From Silene latifolia (Eukaryota > Streptophyta > Magnoliopsida > Caryophyllales > Caryophyllaceae), in the NCBI RefSeq assembly GCF_048544455.1, contig NC_133529.1, positions 54,307,401-54,371,400 of the forward strand: DNA of 64,000 nucleotides. The letters run 5' to 3'. The notes below the pieces were generated by a model that was given only the letters and a program-made list of their open reading frames with translations, searched no databases and was not told where the DNA came from. The translations under genes were made by a program, and so were the position numbers. Shown here in pieces: positions 1 through 12,392 of this stretch (position 1 is its first letter; each line of letters starts with the position of its first letter).

Positions 1-85
1 TCTTCTTCAGCTCAGTTATCATCTTAGCAGGTGAAGTAAGAACAAGCTTCAACCTGCAGGAGTTTCTTTCCTGCCAAATGTAGTA

Positions 86-3000
86 CTAGTAGGCCATACT
101 GCACCCAGACTTCTGCAGCTTAGAGTAACCAGCATGATGTCCTTGAAGATTCAGGTGTAGCCACTGCTCAATTCCACTAATAATCTGGGAGCTGTATGTG
201 CATGACCTGAACAAATGAGAATGAGTCTCCATATCTTGCTCACATAAGACACATCTATCACTAGTAAAAATACACATATGCATTAGTTTCTCCATGGTCT
301 GCAATCCTCTCTGCATAATTAATCATCCATTGAATGAATGCTAAGGCACATTCCACGTATCCCACACAGTTTTATACCACTGGGCAGGGGGGGTGTGGTC
401 CCTGTAACCAGTGATATCCATTCCCAACAGAATACCCTTTAGAATTAGGCATCCATTGTCCAGAAACATAGCCACCTCTCAATGTATCCTTGACTCTAGA
501 AATATTCCTCCAATTCCAATTTGAATCAGAAGGAGGAGAATAAGTATGCCAGTCTGCCCCTTTCATATAAACATGATCAATCCAAAGAACCCAAAGCCTA
601 TCAGCCTTGGTGTAAATCCAGTTGACCAACATACCAACTGTTGCAATGTTCCACACCCCTGCTTCTTTAATGTTCAAGCCTCCCTCTTTCTTGCTGCAGC
701 AAACTTTGTCCCATGCTACCAAAGGAATTCTGTGATATTCATTATCACCACTCCACATATAGTTCCTGCAGATGGCTTCTATCCTCTTAATGACACTTTT
801 AGGAATTAAAAAAATAGAGGACCAATAATTATGGAGAGTATTGAGTACAGAATTAATGGGTACCAGTCTGCCTGCATAGCTAAGCTTTCTAGCACCCATA
901 CTCCTGACTCTAGCTGTAATCTTTTCCAAAAGTATGTTGCAATCATGTTTAGTCAATCTCCCTGGCTGAATAGGAATCCCCAAGTATTTAAAAGGAAGTT
1001 TTCCTTCCTGAAACCCAGAAACCTGAGTAATGTCTTGCTTCAACTCCTGAGTGACTCCATTAAATACAACCTCAGATTTAGCTGCATTCACTTTCAAACC
1101 AGAGGCAGCAGAGAAAGTTGACAGGACGCTTAGTACCAGTATAATAGAGTTGGGATCACCCTTACAAAACATGAGGAGATCATCAGCAAAAAGGAGATGT
1201 GCCAGCTTCAAACTTTTACACAAAGGGTGATACCTGAAATACCATTTATCAGTTGCGAAAGTCATAATTCTTGTTAGGTATTCCATACAGATGCAAAAAA
1301 TGAGAGGAGAAATAGGATCTCCTTGTCTCAAACCTCTCTTACCCTTGAAGAAATCAAATTGAGCCCCATTCAAGCTAAGAGTATAAGTAGGAGAGGTCAT
1401 GCAAACCATAAGCAATTGCCTAAACTTCTCAGGGAATTTTAATGCTTGTAGCATGTGATCCACAAAAGACCACTCAATAGAATCATAGGCCTTCTGCAAA
1501 TCTAACTTGAACATACATCTAGCGGAAGCCATCCCCCTATTATAGAGCCTAATTAGATCTTGACAAATTAAAATGTTCTCTAAAATAGACCTCCTTTTCA
1601 CAAAAGCTCCTTGGTTCCTACTAATTATATCTGGCAAGATAACAGCCAGTCTAGTGCACATTATCTTAGAAATGGCTTTGTAAAGCACATTGCAACAAGA
1701 AATTGGCCTAAAGTGTTTCACACTAGTTGGCCTATCCAATTTAGGTATGAGAGTAATATTGGTAGCATTAATCTGAGTCAATAATTTGCCAGTATCAAAG
1801 AAATTAATAACAGCTCCACAAATCTCATCACCTATAATATCCCAAGCATCCCTATAGAATTTACTAGTATATCCATCAGGCCCAGATGATTTCCCTTGTG
1901 GAATACTAAAGATATTATGTTTAATCTCAGCTGCAGTGACAGGTTTAGTCAGGATTTCCTAGTGAGCCACAGTGCAGCAAGGACCCCTACCAACAACATG
2001 TTGCTGGACATTAGTAACTTCCATTTGAGTCCCCAATAGACCCTGATAATACCTTAGGAAAGCTTGCTGAATAGCATCTCCCTCAGTACATAAGATGCCA
2101 TCCTGGTCCTCAATCTGAAAAACCTTATTGAGCAATAATCTTTTCTTAATAGTATGATGGAAAAAAGAAGTGTTCAGATCACCTTCAAGAGACCATTGAA
2201 TTTTAGCTTTCTGAGATAAAAAACTGTTTCTAGCAACAAGAAGCTCTTTAAGATTGCTAGCCAGGTCCATTTCCTGCTGAAGGAGTTCACAATTCCCAAG
2301 ATTACTCACTAATTCCTTCTGAATATGTTCCAAAGCAAGACTAGCAATGCTAGTTGTATTTTCAATATCAGACAAACAATGTTTGTTGATATCTTTGAGA
2401 ACAGGTTTAAGGGCTTTCAGTTTCTTAACCACACTAAACATTCTAGTGCCTGGATAAACACGATCCCAAATAGTCTTAACACTGTCCTTGAAACAATCAG
2501 CCGGTCCCCACATGTTAAAATATTTAAAACTTTTCTTACCACTAATATCAAAACGTTTATCCACCAAAGTACAGGGACAGTGATCAAACAAACCCTCAGG
2601 GTGAAAATGTGCAATGTAATCCCCAAACAAATTCATCTATTCCAAGTTCCCCATAGCACGATCAAGTCTTCTATAAACTCTATCAGTGGCTTCCTGTTTG
2701 TTGGACCAAGTAAATAATGCACCAGTAGCTATGAGATCCTCCATACAACATAAGGAGACGCATTCCTGAAAGTGTTCCATCTCAGCATCAGTTGTATGCC
2801 CTCCAAGTCTTTCTATAGGGGACAAAACAGTGTTAAAATCACCTAGCCAGAGCCAGGGATCAGTACAGTGAGTAACCACTCCCTTCAGGAAATTGCACAA
2901 TGCTATTCTTTCATAAAGACCATTAAAGGCATAAATCATTGTGAGCAGAAATTTCTTCCCATCAGTCTTAGAATGCATCATCATATGAATAAATTGAGCA

Positions 3001-3263
3001 TCATAAGCTAAAAATTGAATGTCAAACCATTGAGATTTCCAAAAAAAAAAACAAATCCTTCCTCCTTTGTGCCAACTGCAGTTGGTAGTCACACTCCATC
3101 CATCACAAATAGAAGTATCTCTCTTGAGCAAAGTGCTAGGTTTAAGTTTAGTTTCTAATAATCCAAAGAGACCAACTCCCTGATTGTGCATAAATCATTT
3201 GACTACCTTCTTCTTATTCAGGTTATTAAGACCCCTTACATTCCAAAAACCAATGTTATGCAT
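86..3263 (-). pseudogene. LINE copy 1 ORF2, endonuclease-reverse transcriptase, broken
   Basis: The start ATG at 3263 opens with MHNIGFWNVRG, the usual start of the APE-type endonuclease. It is followed by LFGLLETK and, later, WLGDFNTVL, which carries the conserved endonuclease GDFN. The reverse transcriptase has GLRQGDPISP and the catalytic LLFADDLLMF (FADD near 1150-1170). The C-terminal zf-RVT region begins near 316 (LCEQDMETHSHLF). In-frame stops at 3195-3197 (Trp expected), 2637-2639 (Trp expected) and 1959-1961, plus a frame change near 370, inactivate it. The protein would nick DNA and copy the LINE RNA onto the target. The true C-terminus is partly outside the window. Confidence 0.87.
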
Positions 3264-4536
3264 TGGTATTGGGATCAGGAGGATCCTTCCCACTCTCCAC
3301 TACCCCTCCTCCAGGAGTAGCTGTGCTCTTTAAGGCATCTACAAAGGTATATTGACTGAATTTTCCAGACAACCTTACTCCAACCATACCACCTTGCCTG
3401 TTCATCCGTATAATTTGTTTAGCAGGAGTAGATTTGACTACAGGAGTAGCTCTAACCTGCTCAAGAGGGGGGAAAAGGTCAGGTGTAAAAATAGGAGGGG
3501 ACAATTCAACAGAAGGCATAGGTTTCTGGACAGGTTTCAAAACTTGCTGGGTTTTAGGTTTGGTTTTGGGCATCTGATTCATCTTACCACCCTTAGCAAT
3601 TTTTGGTTTTGGTTTCCTGCATTGAGAGGTCTCATACCCTATACTATTGCAACTAGTGCAAGATATAGGTCTCCATTCATACTCCACAGTCACAGTAACT
3701 TTCATGCCCTTCTCATCCAGGAACATCACTTTATCATGTAATTTCTGGTCCATGTAAAGTTCAACTAAAACTCTAGCATAGCTCAGTCTAACCTTATCAG
3801 CAGTTGCCCCATCCATGTGAACATAGTTGCCAGCAAGTTTAGCTATTCTAGGCAAACAATTACCCCAGAACTTGAGAAGGATACCAGTCAGTCGAACCCA
3901 GACAGGAACAACATCAATTTTCTCCTTGACCAGATCTGTATCAACATGCCAGGGCTTGATAATAACAGGTTTATTATCAAATAGGTAGTACCCAGACTAT
4001 AACAAGGCATCTCTATTCATACTTTTAGTAAATCTAACAATAAAGATTCCATTATCAAGGAAGGAGACTCTATCTATGCCAAACTCATCCCAGACACGAT
4101 AGACATAACTCTCCACAACTTCCCATGGTGGGTTTGCACCCAAGATATAACAAAATACAGAGTTATTCCAAAAGGCTACCTCTGGTTTGATATCCTCAGG
4201 GGTAAATTGTAGAAGATCTGTAAGCTCCTCCTCCTCAATAATGGTATCCATAACTGGAATGGCTTTACCACCACGCATCAATGTCCATCCTTCAGTAGGC
4301 TCACTCTCTACTTCCTCTGCAAGATAGAGTACTGGTAAACCATTGATTTCATTAAAAGGTCGAGTCTTGCGTACCTCGTCCTCTGTAGGACCTCTAAAGA
4401 TTGTAACTTTAGTACCAGATGATGAACTAGAAGCTTTATCAGCAGCATTAATGGTGGTTTTAGCTGTTTTAGTTGAGTATTTTTGTGATGAAAACAGGGG
4501 AGAAAAACAGTTATTGGAGGCCTTGACTGCCGTCAT
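3256..4536 (-). pseudogene. LINE copy 1 ORF1, gag-like RNA-binding protein with one nonsense codon
   Basis: The ORF runs from ATG at 4536 to TAA at 3256 (about 426 codons) and is open except for a TAG at 3997-3999. The N-terminal half resembles the DUF4283 domain of plant LINE ORF1 proteins, which package the element RNA. After it comes the usual VEYEWRP stretch and a zinc-knuckle-like CTSCNSIGYETSQC, in which the expected His is Tyr. The C-terminal third is Lys/Pro-rich, as in the family. The stop sits where related proteins have Gln or Glu, so a C-to-T change (CAG to TAG) is likely. The last codons overlap the ORF2 start by 8 bases (3256-3263). Product family is confident; function is inferred from the family. 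Confidence 0.82.
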
Positions 4537-4804
4537 TATTAGGTTTCTAAATTTTAGAGCGTTTCTCTCTCTTCTTTCTCTCTCATGATATGGCGATTAC
4601 TTGTTCTTTCCAACCAATTCCAATTTAATCTCTAGCACATCATACATGTAACTTTCTACTTGGCTCAAATCCACATCCATTGAGCAATCTACCATAACCC
4701 ATGTCTCCCGCTCCTAACTCTCAAAATACTCTATTCACTCATTGCTCATTATATGTCTACACGGCTTTAATCATCACGACCATACAACCCAGAAGGTAAA
4801 CAAG

Positions 4805-4809
4805 GCATT

Positions 4810-4873
<64 letters not shown>

Positions 4874-4874
4874 A
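4805..4874. repeat. (CA)n-(TA)n microsatellite
   Basis: About 28 CA units run straight into seven TA units. The Thr-His repeat peptide that this gives in one frame is an artefact of the repeat. Confidence 0.95.
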
Positions 4875-5175
4875 GCAAACATCACACTATTAATGAAGAT
4901 TGCAACACTACTAGACAAGGAAACGAAACCATGTTTTAAATATGAAGATTTAAAATTTAATCATATACCTTATGGTATATAGAAAAAAATTAGCAAAACT
5001 TTAAGATAAGATTCCCAAATTAAGGCAATACATAGTATTATTAACAAAATTAAAGTCTTATTACTCAATTAAATCAAGAAGGCTTTAAAACGGAATTTTC
5101 AAATTATAAGACCATACCTAGCATCATCAAACAACATTTGGATCACGCAATACTACATCAACATTTGGATCACGC

Positions 5176-5624
5176 AAGATTTCCCGGATAAGCTTCTTTT
5201 TAATGATGAGCATGGTCAGCAGCAAAGTGTCCTGGTAGAGTATGAATGGAAGCCTTTGATTTGTTCTCTTTGTAAGGGTATTGGGCATCATCAGAGTGTG
5301 TCTAGGAAGAAAATTGTTGCTCCAAAGTTGGTTCAGGTGTGGAGGCCAGTGGCTAAGCCTACTAACCCTCCTCCTAAACCTTCTTCTAAGGTTGCAGTTC
5401 CTGTGAGCCAGGTGGTGAAGCCTGTTGGGAGAGTAGTTACAGCAGATACCTCTTATGCTACTGTTCTTACTTCTCCTCCAACTTCTCCTACTAAACCACC
5501 AGGTTCAATAGTTTCTACTTCACCATCTCCTATTCAGCAGCCACACACAATTGATCCTACCTCATCTAGGGTTCAAAAGGAAGGGGGGACTGATTCTAAT
5601 CATCCTAATAATGAGCATGGATAA
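5176..5624 (+). pseudogene. LINE copy 2 ORF1, C-terminal fragment
   Basis: Only the C-terminal part of the ORF1 RNA-binding protein remains. It shows VEYEWKP followed by a zinc knuckle CSLCKGIGHHQSVS, where the last Cys has become Ser, and then a long Pro/Lys/Thr/Val-rich tail. It is equivalent to residues after the DUF4283 domain in LINE copy 1. The stop TAA at 5622-5624 overlaps the ORF2 ATG at 5617 by 8 bases. The N-terminal domain is missing because of 5' truncation. Confidence 0.8.
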
Positions 5625-8600
5625 CCTAGGGTGTTGGAATGTTCGTGGTATTAATAATATAAATAAGCAAACTGATATCAAATGGTTTTTGCATCAAAAT
5701 AAAATTGGCCTTTATGGGTTTGTAGAAACTAAGGTTAAAAGCCATAATTTCAATACTGTTCTGAATAATATTAGTGATAGGTGGTATGGTATCAATAATA
5801 ATTTGTATCATCCTGAGGAGGGGGGGGGGGAATACGGATCATATGGCTTCCTCAGGTGTTCCATGTACAACTGGTGAGAGCATCTGATCAACAGATTACA
5901 GTAGAAGTAGATGACATCAATGCTGGTGATAAATTTTTGTTCACAGTGGTTTATGGTTCTAACTCTGACAGTGATAGACTGCATCTATGGAAAGACCTGA
6001 CATCTATTAAAGACTCTTATTTTGATCCTTGGTGTGTGAGTGGGGATTTTAACAATGTCCTACATTTTAATGAGAGATTGGGTAGCACTGTCATGTGGGG
6101 AAAACTTGAGGGTTTTAGACAGTGTGTTCAGTATTGTGAGCTGGTGGATATTCAAGCTCAGGGATCTTTTTATACATGGAATAACAAGCAAGACCCAACT
6201 ACTAGGGTGTATTCCAGAATTGAAAGATTTCTTATCAATCATGAGTGGCTGAATATGTACCCTAACTCATATGCTTATTTTTTTAATGAAGGGCTTTTTT
6301 ATCATAATCCCTGTATATGCTATAGAAGACTGGATAGATCTCTCAGGAAAACTCATTTTAGGTACTTTAATATGTGGGGACAAGCTTCTAATTTTCCCGA
6401 GATAGTTAAAATTGAGTGGGAGAAAACCATTATGGGCTGCAAAATGTATCAAGTGACATCCAAGTTAAAATGTCTCAAGAAACCTTTGAAGATGCTTAAT
6501 AGGGCTAAATTTTCTAATATTGAAAAAGCTGCAGATCTGGCCAAGCTCTTATTGGATAATATTCAGACCAAGTTGCAACAAAACCCCCTTGATCATGAGA
6601 TGTTGGAAGCTGAGAAATCTGCAGCACAGAAGTATGCTACTCTGCACAAAGCTCAAATGAGCTTTCTTAGACAAAAAGCTAAGGTTGAGTGGCTTAAGGA
6701 AGGGGATGAGAACACTGGCTTCTTTCATAGGCATATTAAAGCTCGACATATGCATAACAAGGTTCTTAGTGTAACTGATATTCATGGCAACAATCACACT
6801 GACCCTGTCCTTATTGAAAGCTCTTTCTTGGAATATTATCAGGAGCTCCTGGGCAGTAGCAAGGTTACTTCTCCTATTCATGTTCCTACTGTTAGGAAAG
6901 GCAACTTGGTGACTGCTGCTCATGTGCATATTTTAATGAAACCAGCCACTGATACTGAAATCAAGAATTGCCTCTTCTCTATTCCTTCTACCAAAGCCCT
7001 TGGTCCTGATGGCTATTCAAGCCAGTTTTTCAAAGATGCTTGGCCTTTAATTGGAGCTGACATTTGTGCTGCCATTCAGGATTTCTTCTTGACCGATAAG
7101 CTTTTGAAACAACTGAATGCAACTATTATTTCTCTCATTCCAAATGTGAGCATCCTTCAACTGTTCTTGAGTTCAGACCCATAGCCTGTTGTAATACCCT
7201 GTATAAATGTATCTCTAAACTTCTCTGTAATATACTGAGTGAGATACTTCCTGATATTGTGAGTCCCAATCAGGGTGGGTTTGTTAAAGGGAGACAAATT
7301 GTAGAAAATGTTCTTATTTGTCAAGATCTGGTAAGGCTCTACAACAGGAAGTCTGCTTCCCCTAGATGCCTTCTTAAAATTGATCTCAGGAAGGCTTATG
7401 ATACTGTTGAATGGCCATTCCTTCTGAGTATGCTTCAAGCTCTTAATTTTCCCCAGGGTTTTATTGATAAGATCATGGTTTGTGTCACCACGACAGCCTA
7501 TTCCTTATCTCTTAATGGTAACTCTTTTGGTTTCTTTCAAGGTAAACGTGGTCTCAGACAAGGAGACCCTCTTTCTCCATTATTATTTACACTTTGCATG
7601 GAATACCTTTCAAGAATTCTAAATGTTGTCAATGAGCAGGAGGACTTCAAGTTTCATCCCCTTTGTGGTTCTATTAAGTTAAATCATTTCCTTTTTGCTG
7701 ATGATTTGCTTTTATTTTCTAAGGGTACTCCTAGTTCTATTATGTGTCTCTTGAGGGCATTCTCTACTTTCTCTAAAGCAAGTGGTTTGTGCCTCAATAA
7801 AGATAAGTCTGACATATACTTCAATGGTGTTCCTCCTGATGTAATGAGAGATATCCTTCAAGTGTCTGGTTTTAAGAAGGGTTCTTTACAATTTAAATAC
7901 TTGGGGGTTCCCATATCTTCCAGAAAATTGTCTAAAAATGATGGAATGCAGCTCACTGATAGAATTTGTGCAAGAATCAGATCTTGGGGTACTAGACACC
8001 TTTCTTATGTAGGCAGATTGGCTCTTGTTAATTCTGTTCTTACTAGTCTTCACTCATATTGGTCTAGCATGTTCCTCATACCTAATGGGATCATGAATAA
8101 GATAGACTCAATATGTAGGAATTATCTTTGGAGTGGCAAGGAGTCATATCAGAGAGAACCTAATATTAGTTGGAACAGATGTTGTACTCCCAAAGCTGAA
8201 GGTGGCCTTGGCATCAAAAATTCTAAACTTTGGAACAAAGCTCTTATTGGAAAATATATCTGGTGGTTGGCTAGCAAAAAGGACAATTTATGGGTTAAGT
8301 GGATTAACCATGTCTATATGAAAGGCATACATTGGTTCAATTATGATCCTCCTGATGATTGTAGTTGGACATGGAAGAAAATTGCTCACAATATGATTTC
8401 CTTTAAGCTAGCCTACTCTAATAATTGTTGGTTGGCTTCTGATAAGTCTTACTCTGTTGCTGATGGATACCAGTGGCTTAAACAGCCTCAAACTCCTGTG
8501 TCATGGTGTTATGTCTGCTGGAATCCTCTTAATGTCCCCAAATGCTCCTTTATTTTCTAGGCAGTGCAGCTGCAAAGGCTACTTACTCAGGACCGAATCA

Positions 8601-9001
8601 TGCATATGGGATTTGGACAGACTAATATGTGTTACTTATGTGCTGCTTCAATGGAGACTCATACTCACTTGTTTTATCAGTGTGCTTTCAGTCAGAAATG
8701 TGTGGATGTTTTACAGAATATGCTTGGTGTCAGATTTGTCCCTGAATCTCTGAGCCAATGGTATTCTGTGGGTGGTGGCAGGAGTAAATTGCAAAAAAGT
8801 GTAGTCTGTGCTTGTCATGTGAGCCTTACATATCATATTTGGAAAGCTAGAAACAAGGCTCGCTTGGATCAGTATGTGTCTTAGCCGTGGAAGATTTGTC
8901 AGCATGTTATCAAGGACATCTTATCTCGTTTTTGGGCTTGCAATCAGTCTGTTATTGCTGCTAGGGAGAGAACTTGGCTCTTGCAGCTATCTCAAGTTTA
9001 A
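5617..9001 (+). pseudogene. LINE copy 2 ORF2, endonuclease-reverse transcriptase, broken
   Basis: The start is MDNLGCWNVRG at 5617, with the endonuclease motifs LYGFVETK and VSGDFNNVL. The reverse transcriptase shows ALGPDGYSSQFFKDAW, GGFVKGRQI, RGLRQGDPLSP and FLFADDLLLF (FADD near 7695). The zf-RVT region (LCAASMETHTHLFYQC) follows, and the frame ends at TAA about 9001. Breaks are a frameshift at the 11-G run 5820-5830, a 1-base shift near 7143-7150, TAG at 8558-8560 where Trp is expected, and TAG at 8882-8884. About 1,125 codons would be expected if repaired. All catalytic motifs survive, so inactivation is by frame lesions only. Confidence 0.9.
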
Positions 9002-9822
9002 CTTTGTCTATCTCTAGGATGTCTCATTTTTGTCATTTACTCATAGTTGTACTTATATTCTCATATACTTGATGATGTAACTCATTTGTTGATATCAATA
9101 TATACTTACCTTTTACCAAAAAAAAAACTGAATTAACTAAGTCATGTTTGAGTGCAAAATCAAAATCCATGAAATTCCAAAAAATTTGGGCCACAATTAA
9201 GATAAAATTTTGAATCAAAATGATACATATCGTTACTAACAAGGATAGTTGCCTCATTAGCCAATTAAACTAGGCTTCAAACGCGAAAATCCAAAACTTA
9301 AGCATGATCATCAAAGTTTCGAAAATTTTGGAATAAATTTTTAAGACAAATTGCAAATATACGACAAAAGTTAGCAATAACAACTAAACCTTAGTCCTTG
9401 TTAAACAATTAACCAAGCAACAAATACAAACTCAAGTTATTGACACCAGAATATATATTTTCGAGTTCATAAAAAAACATTGGGCAAAATTTAACATAAA
9501 AATTTTATACTTGACATCATAAATGAAGTAGAAGGTGATTAATATCATGAATCTAACACAACATGTAATGAATTGACAAAATGTGAAGGTATTAACGTAG
9601 ATTTACACACAAAAATCAAGTTCGAAGAATGAGAGGGAAGAAAGCGTCACTTGCACGGTGAAATTAGGCAATTTAATGGACTAAAATAGGGTAGGAACTT
9701 GAATTCGAGCAATAAACAATCAACAATGAAGTTTACAAGGAAAAAAATGATTCTAAATGAATGAATAAAGAGATAAAATAAAGCAATAACCCAATTTTAG
9801 CGAAATTCATAACCCGGAAAAT

Positions 9823-10017
9823 GGCACTCGGTCGAGTGCTGAGTCCACTCGGTCGACTGCATGCTCACTCGGTCGAGTGCCTTCTCCACTCGGTCGAGTG
9901 ACCCAATTCCAGAAACTTTCAAGTTTCTGGAAAATGGTCCACTCGGTCGAGTGATAGGGTTCACTCGGTCGAGTGACTTGTACTCGGCCGGGTACTAGAT
10001 CGCACTCGGTTCGGTGC
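9823..10017. repeat. Array of CACTCG-GT-CGAGTG dyads, internal copy
   Basis: About eight spaced copies of a 14-mer lie here. Arms CACTCG and CGAGTG flank a 2-base centre (GT, with degenerate versions such as CACTCGGTCGACTG and the GC variant near 9979). The copies are separated by 6-50 bases. A perfect 12-bp inverted repeat with a 2-base loop (9907-9932, TTCCAGAAACTT/AAGTTTCTGGAA) lies in the middle. The same dyad recurs in this element's LTR. The function is unknown; a dimeric protein site is one possibility. Confidence 0.85.
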
Positions 10018-10625
10018 CCCTCTTTGGTTTGAAATTCCCGACTAACAAATACCATTTTATACTAATGACTAATCTACTAACAAACCTTACTAAGCACTTT
10101 CTAACTATAGCACTAATGAAGTTCAAACATGTACCAAATGAATAACTACATCATGTAAGAATCCTATCAACTATGCAATTTACGGTTTCAAACTCATCAT
10201 ATTCAAACACGCAACAATCATACAAAGGAAAGCACTTCACATAAAAAAAAATTCTCTACTCATATCACATATATCTTACTAAAGTAAACATTCAAATTTC
10301 ATCATTTCCACTATCACATGTTATCATTCACCATATGAAAATTATATCATGCAAGAAGTTTATTAACTCGTATCAACACATACAAAACTACGCCATGCGA
10401 GGACTTGCCAATTAACAAAGCAAACATGTAATCACACAACACGTCACTTAACGTTTCCCAACTCATAACCACCCACGTAGTGACAAACCGAAATGATAGG
10501 ATCTAGTTTTGGAATGAGGGATCCTTCTCACCCAAAACCGACCTCCTATTGTACTCATGTCGGGTTCATTTTATTAGATACTCCTAGAATCATTTTGGTT
10601 CATTGGTTTAGGTTCCAAAATCGTC

Positions 10626-10637
10626 GCTCTGATACCA
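10626..10637 (-). other. Primer-binding site, tRNA-Met type
   Basis: The minus strand reads TGGTATCAGAGC. This is the classical plant retrotransposon primer site complementary to the 3' end of initiator tRNA-Met, three bases inside the LTR edge. It fixes the element's orientation as minus. Confidence 0.75.
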
Positions 10638-10640
10638 CTT

Positions 10641-12392
10641 TGTAACACCCCCTTCTTACCTGGCCAAGGTAATTGGGAGATGTTACCTTCTCGGTTTCCC
10701 GAGGTAATGAATCGGAGATACAATAAAAAAATATTTATTATAAATGACAGTTTTAGTGATTGCAAACCATTAACTAATGAATAAAATACAACTCATGGTT
10801 ACTATACTCATCTAACAAACTATACTCGTCTTGTGACTCGTCAAGCTCGTCCCGTCTCCCGCGTACTATCCAAACCATCTGTACCTAACCTGCTCCCCAT
10901 ATGACCAAAGGATATCATATGGATCGACACAGGCAACCCCAAAAGAGACAGGTGACAAATACACAGACACAACAAACGTCAGTTTCAATAAACAAATAAA
11001 GTGCGACACGACTCAAGTGTGTGAATATGCAACATGACTACTAATATGAATAAACCACTATCAACAACCATAACCACGGTATCGGGACACGCTCGGACAT
11101 ACCGACAACCACACTGGTACCGGGACACGCCCAGACATACCGATAACCACACTGGTGCCGGGACACGCCTAGACATACCGGTAATTACAAACAGGTACCG
11201 GGACACACCCAGACGTACCGGGTCCGGAAGCCAACCGGATCCCCTGCCAGACGTCGTGTCTCAACCACACGAGTCCCTCCAAACTCAAGTCATTAATGTG
11301 CACATCCCTCTTGGAGTGGAAAGCTCCAAGAGGCGACCCAAGCGGTAGACGGTCTCCCAACCGCCTTCCGTCTCCTCAACAACCAAGTAACACCACCAAT
11401 GATCTCCAACACAACACAACAATGACCATACATGGGAAATGCAACACAACACTAATTATATGACTCATCAAGAACTCAACCCCAACATACCATGGATAAA
11501 ACTTCCTCAAATACCAACATGTTATCCAAATCGACTCATACATAAAATGATGATGCAAGACACATAAATATGCACCCAAAATATTGAAACCGAGTAGGAT
11601 AAACCTAACTTTTAGCATTCTTCACAAGAAATCCAATTAATAAGCAAGATCCGTCTCATTAGACCGTCTCATCCTATAATACCACATAATAACTATCACA
11701 AATCATCCTACACTGTAACATAATACAAAACCCCTTATTATTACCCACTAATTACCCTTATTATATATACTAATTACTAATTAATTAACCCAAATAGAAT
11801 CCCCCAAAAATTAGGGTTCATACTAGTAAGAAAAGATGGGTGTTAATTATAAAATGCAATGGTGGAAGAGCAATGGTGGGAGATCTTCTAAAGCAAGCTT
11901 GAATCCTCATGGAGAAGGTGTTTATGGAGGTTTTAGAGAGAAGGGAGAGGATTTGGATTGAGAAAGGATAAGATAGAAATGAATTAAGATAAGGTCCAAA
12001 ATCGCGTTTTACGGGCACTGTTCAGTGCCACTCGGTCGAGTGGCGAGTTCACTCGGTCGAGTGTCACTCACTCGATCGAGTGTCACTCCGAGTCCACTCG
12101 GTCGAGTGCGACGCATTTCTCAGCAATGACCAGTGTTTGTAAAACAGTCATATCTCAGTCGTTTCTTGTTCATTTTGGGCGTGTGACCTACCGTTGGAAT
12201 CGTAAAAGAACAAGCTATCGCCTCCAATTTTAATCACATCAATATCATATCTAGATCTCAAGTTATGACAGTTTTAAGATTACCCTTCTATAGATGGACA
12301 TTATAACAACTCCACTAAGTCTAGTATTGGTTATACTCGCCCACTCGGTCTACTCGGTCGAGTGAACGCCTTAGAAACTATGAGGTATTACA
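10641..12392 (-). repeat. 5' LTR of the tRNA-Met-type element
   Basis: The LTR is bounded by TGTAACACCC at 10641 and TATTACA at 12392, giving TG...CA ends and a short imperfect inverted repeat (TGTAATACC / GGTGTTACA in element sense). It is 1752 bp. It abuts the primer site on one side and a LINE fragment on the other. Inside are four tandem units of about 38-40 bp (11081-11220, core CGGGACACGC..AGACATACC) and a cluster of the dyad CACTCG-GT-CGAGTG at 12029-12115 and 12340-12365. Short open frames inside the LTR look fortuitous. Confidence 0.7.

Larger units (their letters stand above)
1..4590 (-). mobile_element. LINE (L1-type non-LTR retrotransposon), copy 1, 3' end outside window
   Basis: Read on the minus strand, the order is a short pyrimidine/purine-rich leader (about 4540-4590), ORF1 and then ORF2 (endonuclease, reverse transcriptase, C-terminal zinc-finger region). 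This is the layout of plant L1-clade LINEs. The 3' end and poly(A) tail lie left of base 1. All reading-frame breaks seen are single stops or small shifts, so the copy is old but nearly full length. The 5' boundary is approximate, and no target-site duplication can be checked because one flank is missing. Confidence 0.88.
5156..9127 (+). mobile_element. LINE (L1-type), copy 2, 5'-truncated
   Basis: The element carries the end of ORF1, all of ORF2 and a short 3' UTR ending in TTTTACC plus a run of 10 A. It is cut in the middle of ORF1, as expected when target-primed reverse transcription stops early. At the 5' junction a 17-base stretch (ACATTTGGATCACGCAA) occurs twice, near 5137 and 5159. That may be a template-slippage scar. 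No clear target-site duplication was found. It lies within internal DNA of the tRNA-Met-type LTR element. Confidence 0.88.
4591..12392 (-). mobile_element. LTR retrotransposon remnant with tRNA-Met-type primer site (5' LTR plus internal DNA)
   Basis: On the minus strand the order is a 5' LTR (10641-12392), a primer-binding site TGGTATCAGAGC (RC of 10626-10637, three bases from the LTR), then non-coding internal DNA running left. The internal DNA is interrupted by LINE copy 2. The flanks of that LINE (about 4930-5150 and 9130-9330) share weak similarity, for example caattaaa followed by an aaggct/aggct stretch and catcatcaaa/atcatcaaa. This suggests they come from one repetitive internal region. 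No gag or pol is visible and no 3' LTR is in the window. The left boundary is a guess set at the 5' end of LINE copy 1. Confidence 0.55.

Noticed and set aside
4742..4939. Open frame rich in Thr-His repeats
   Set aside because: It is the (CA)n microsatellite translated; no other support.
9823..10017. Possible CRISPR-like array of palindromic repeats
   Set aside because: Repeats are 14 bp with irregular short spacers, in a plant retrotransposon; no cas genes. Not CRISPR.
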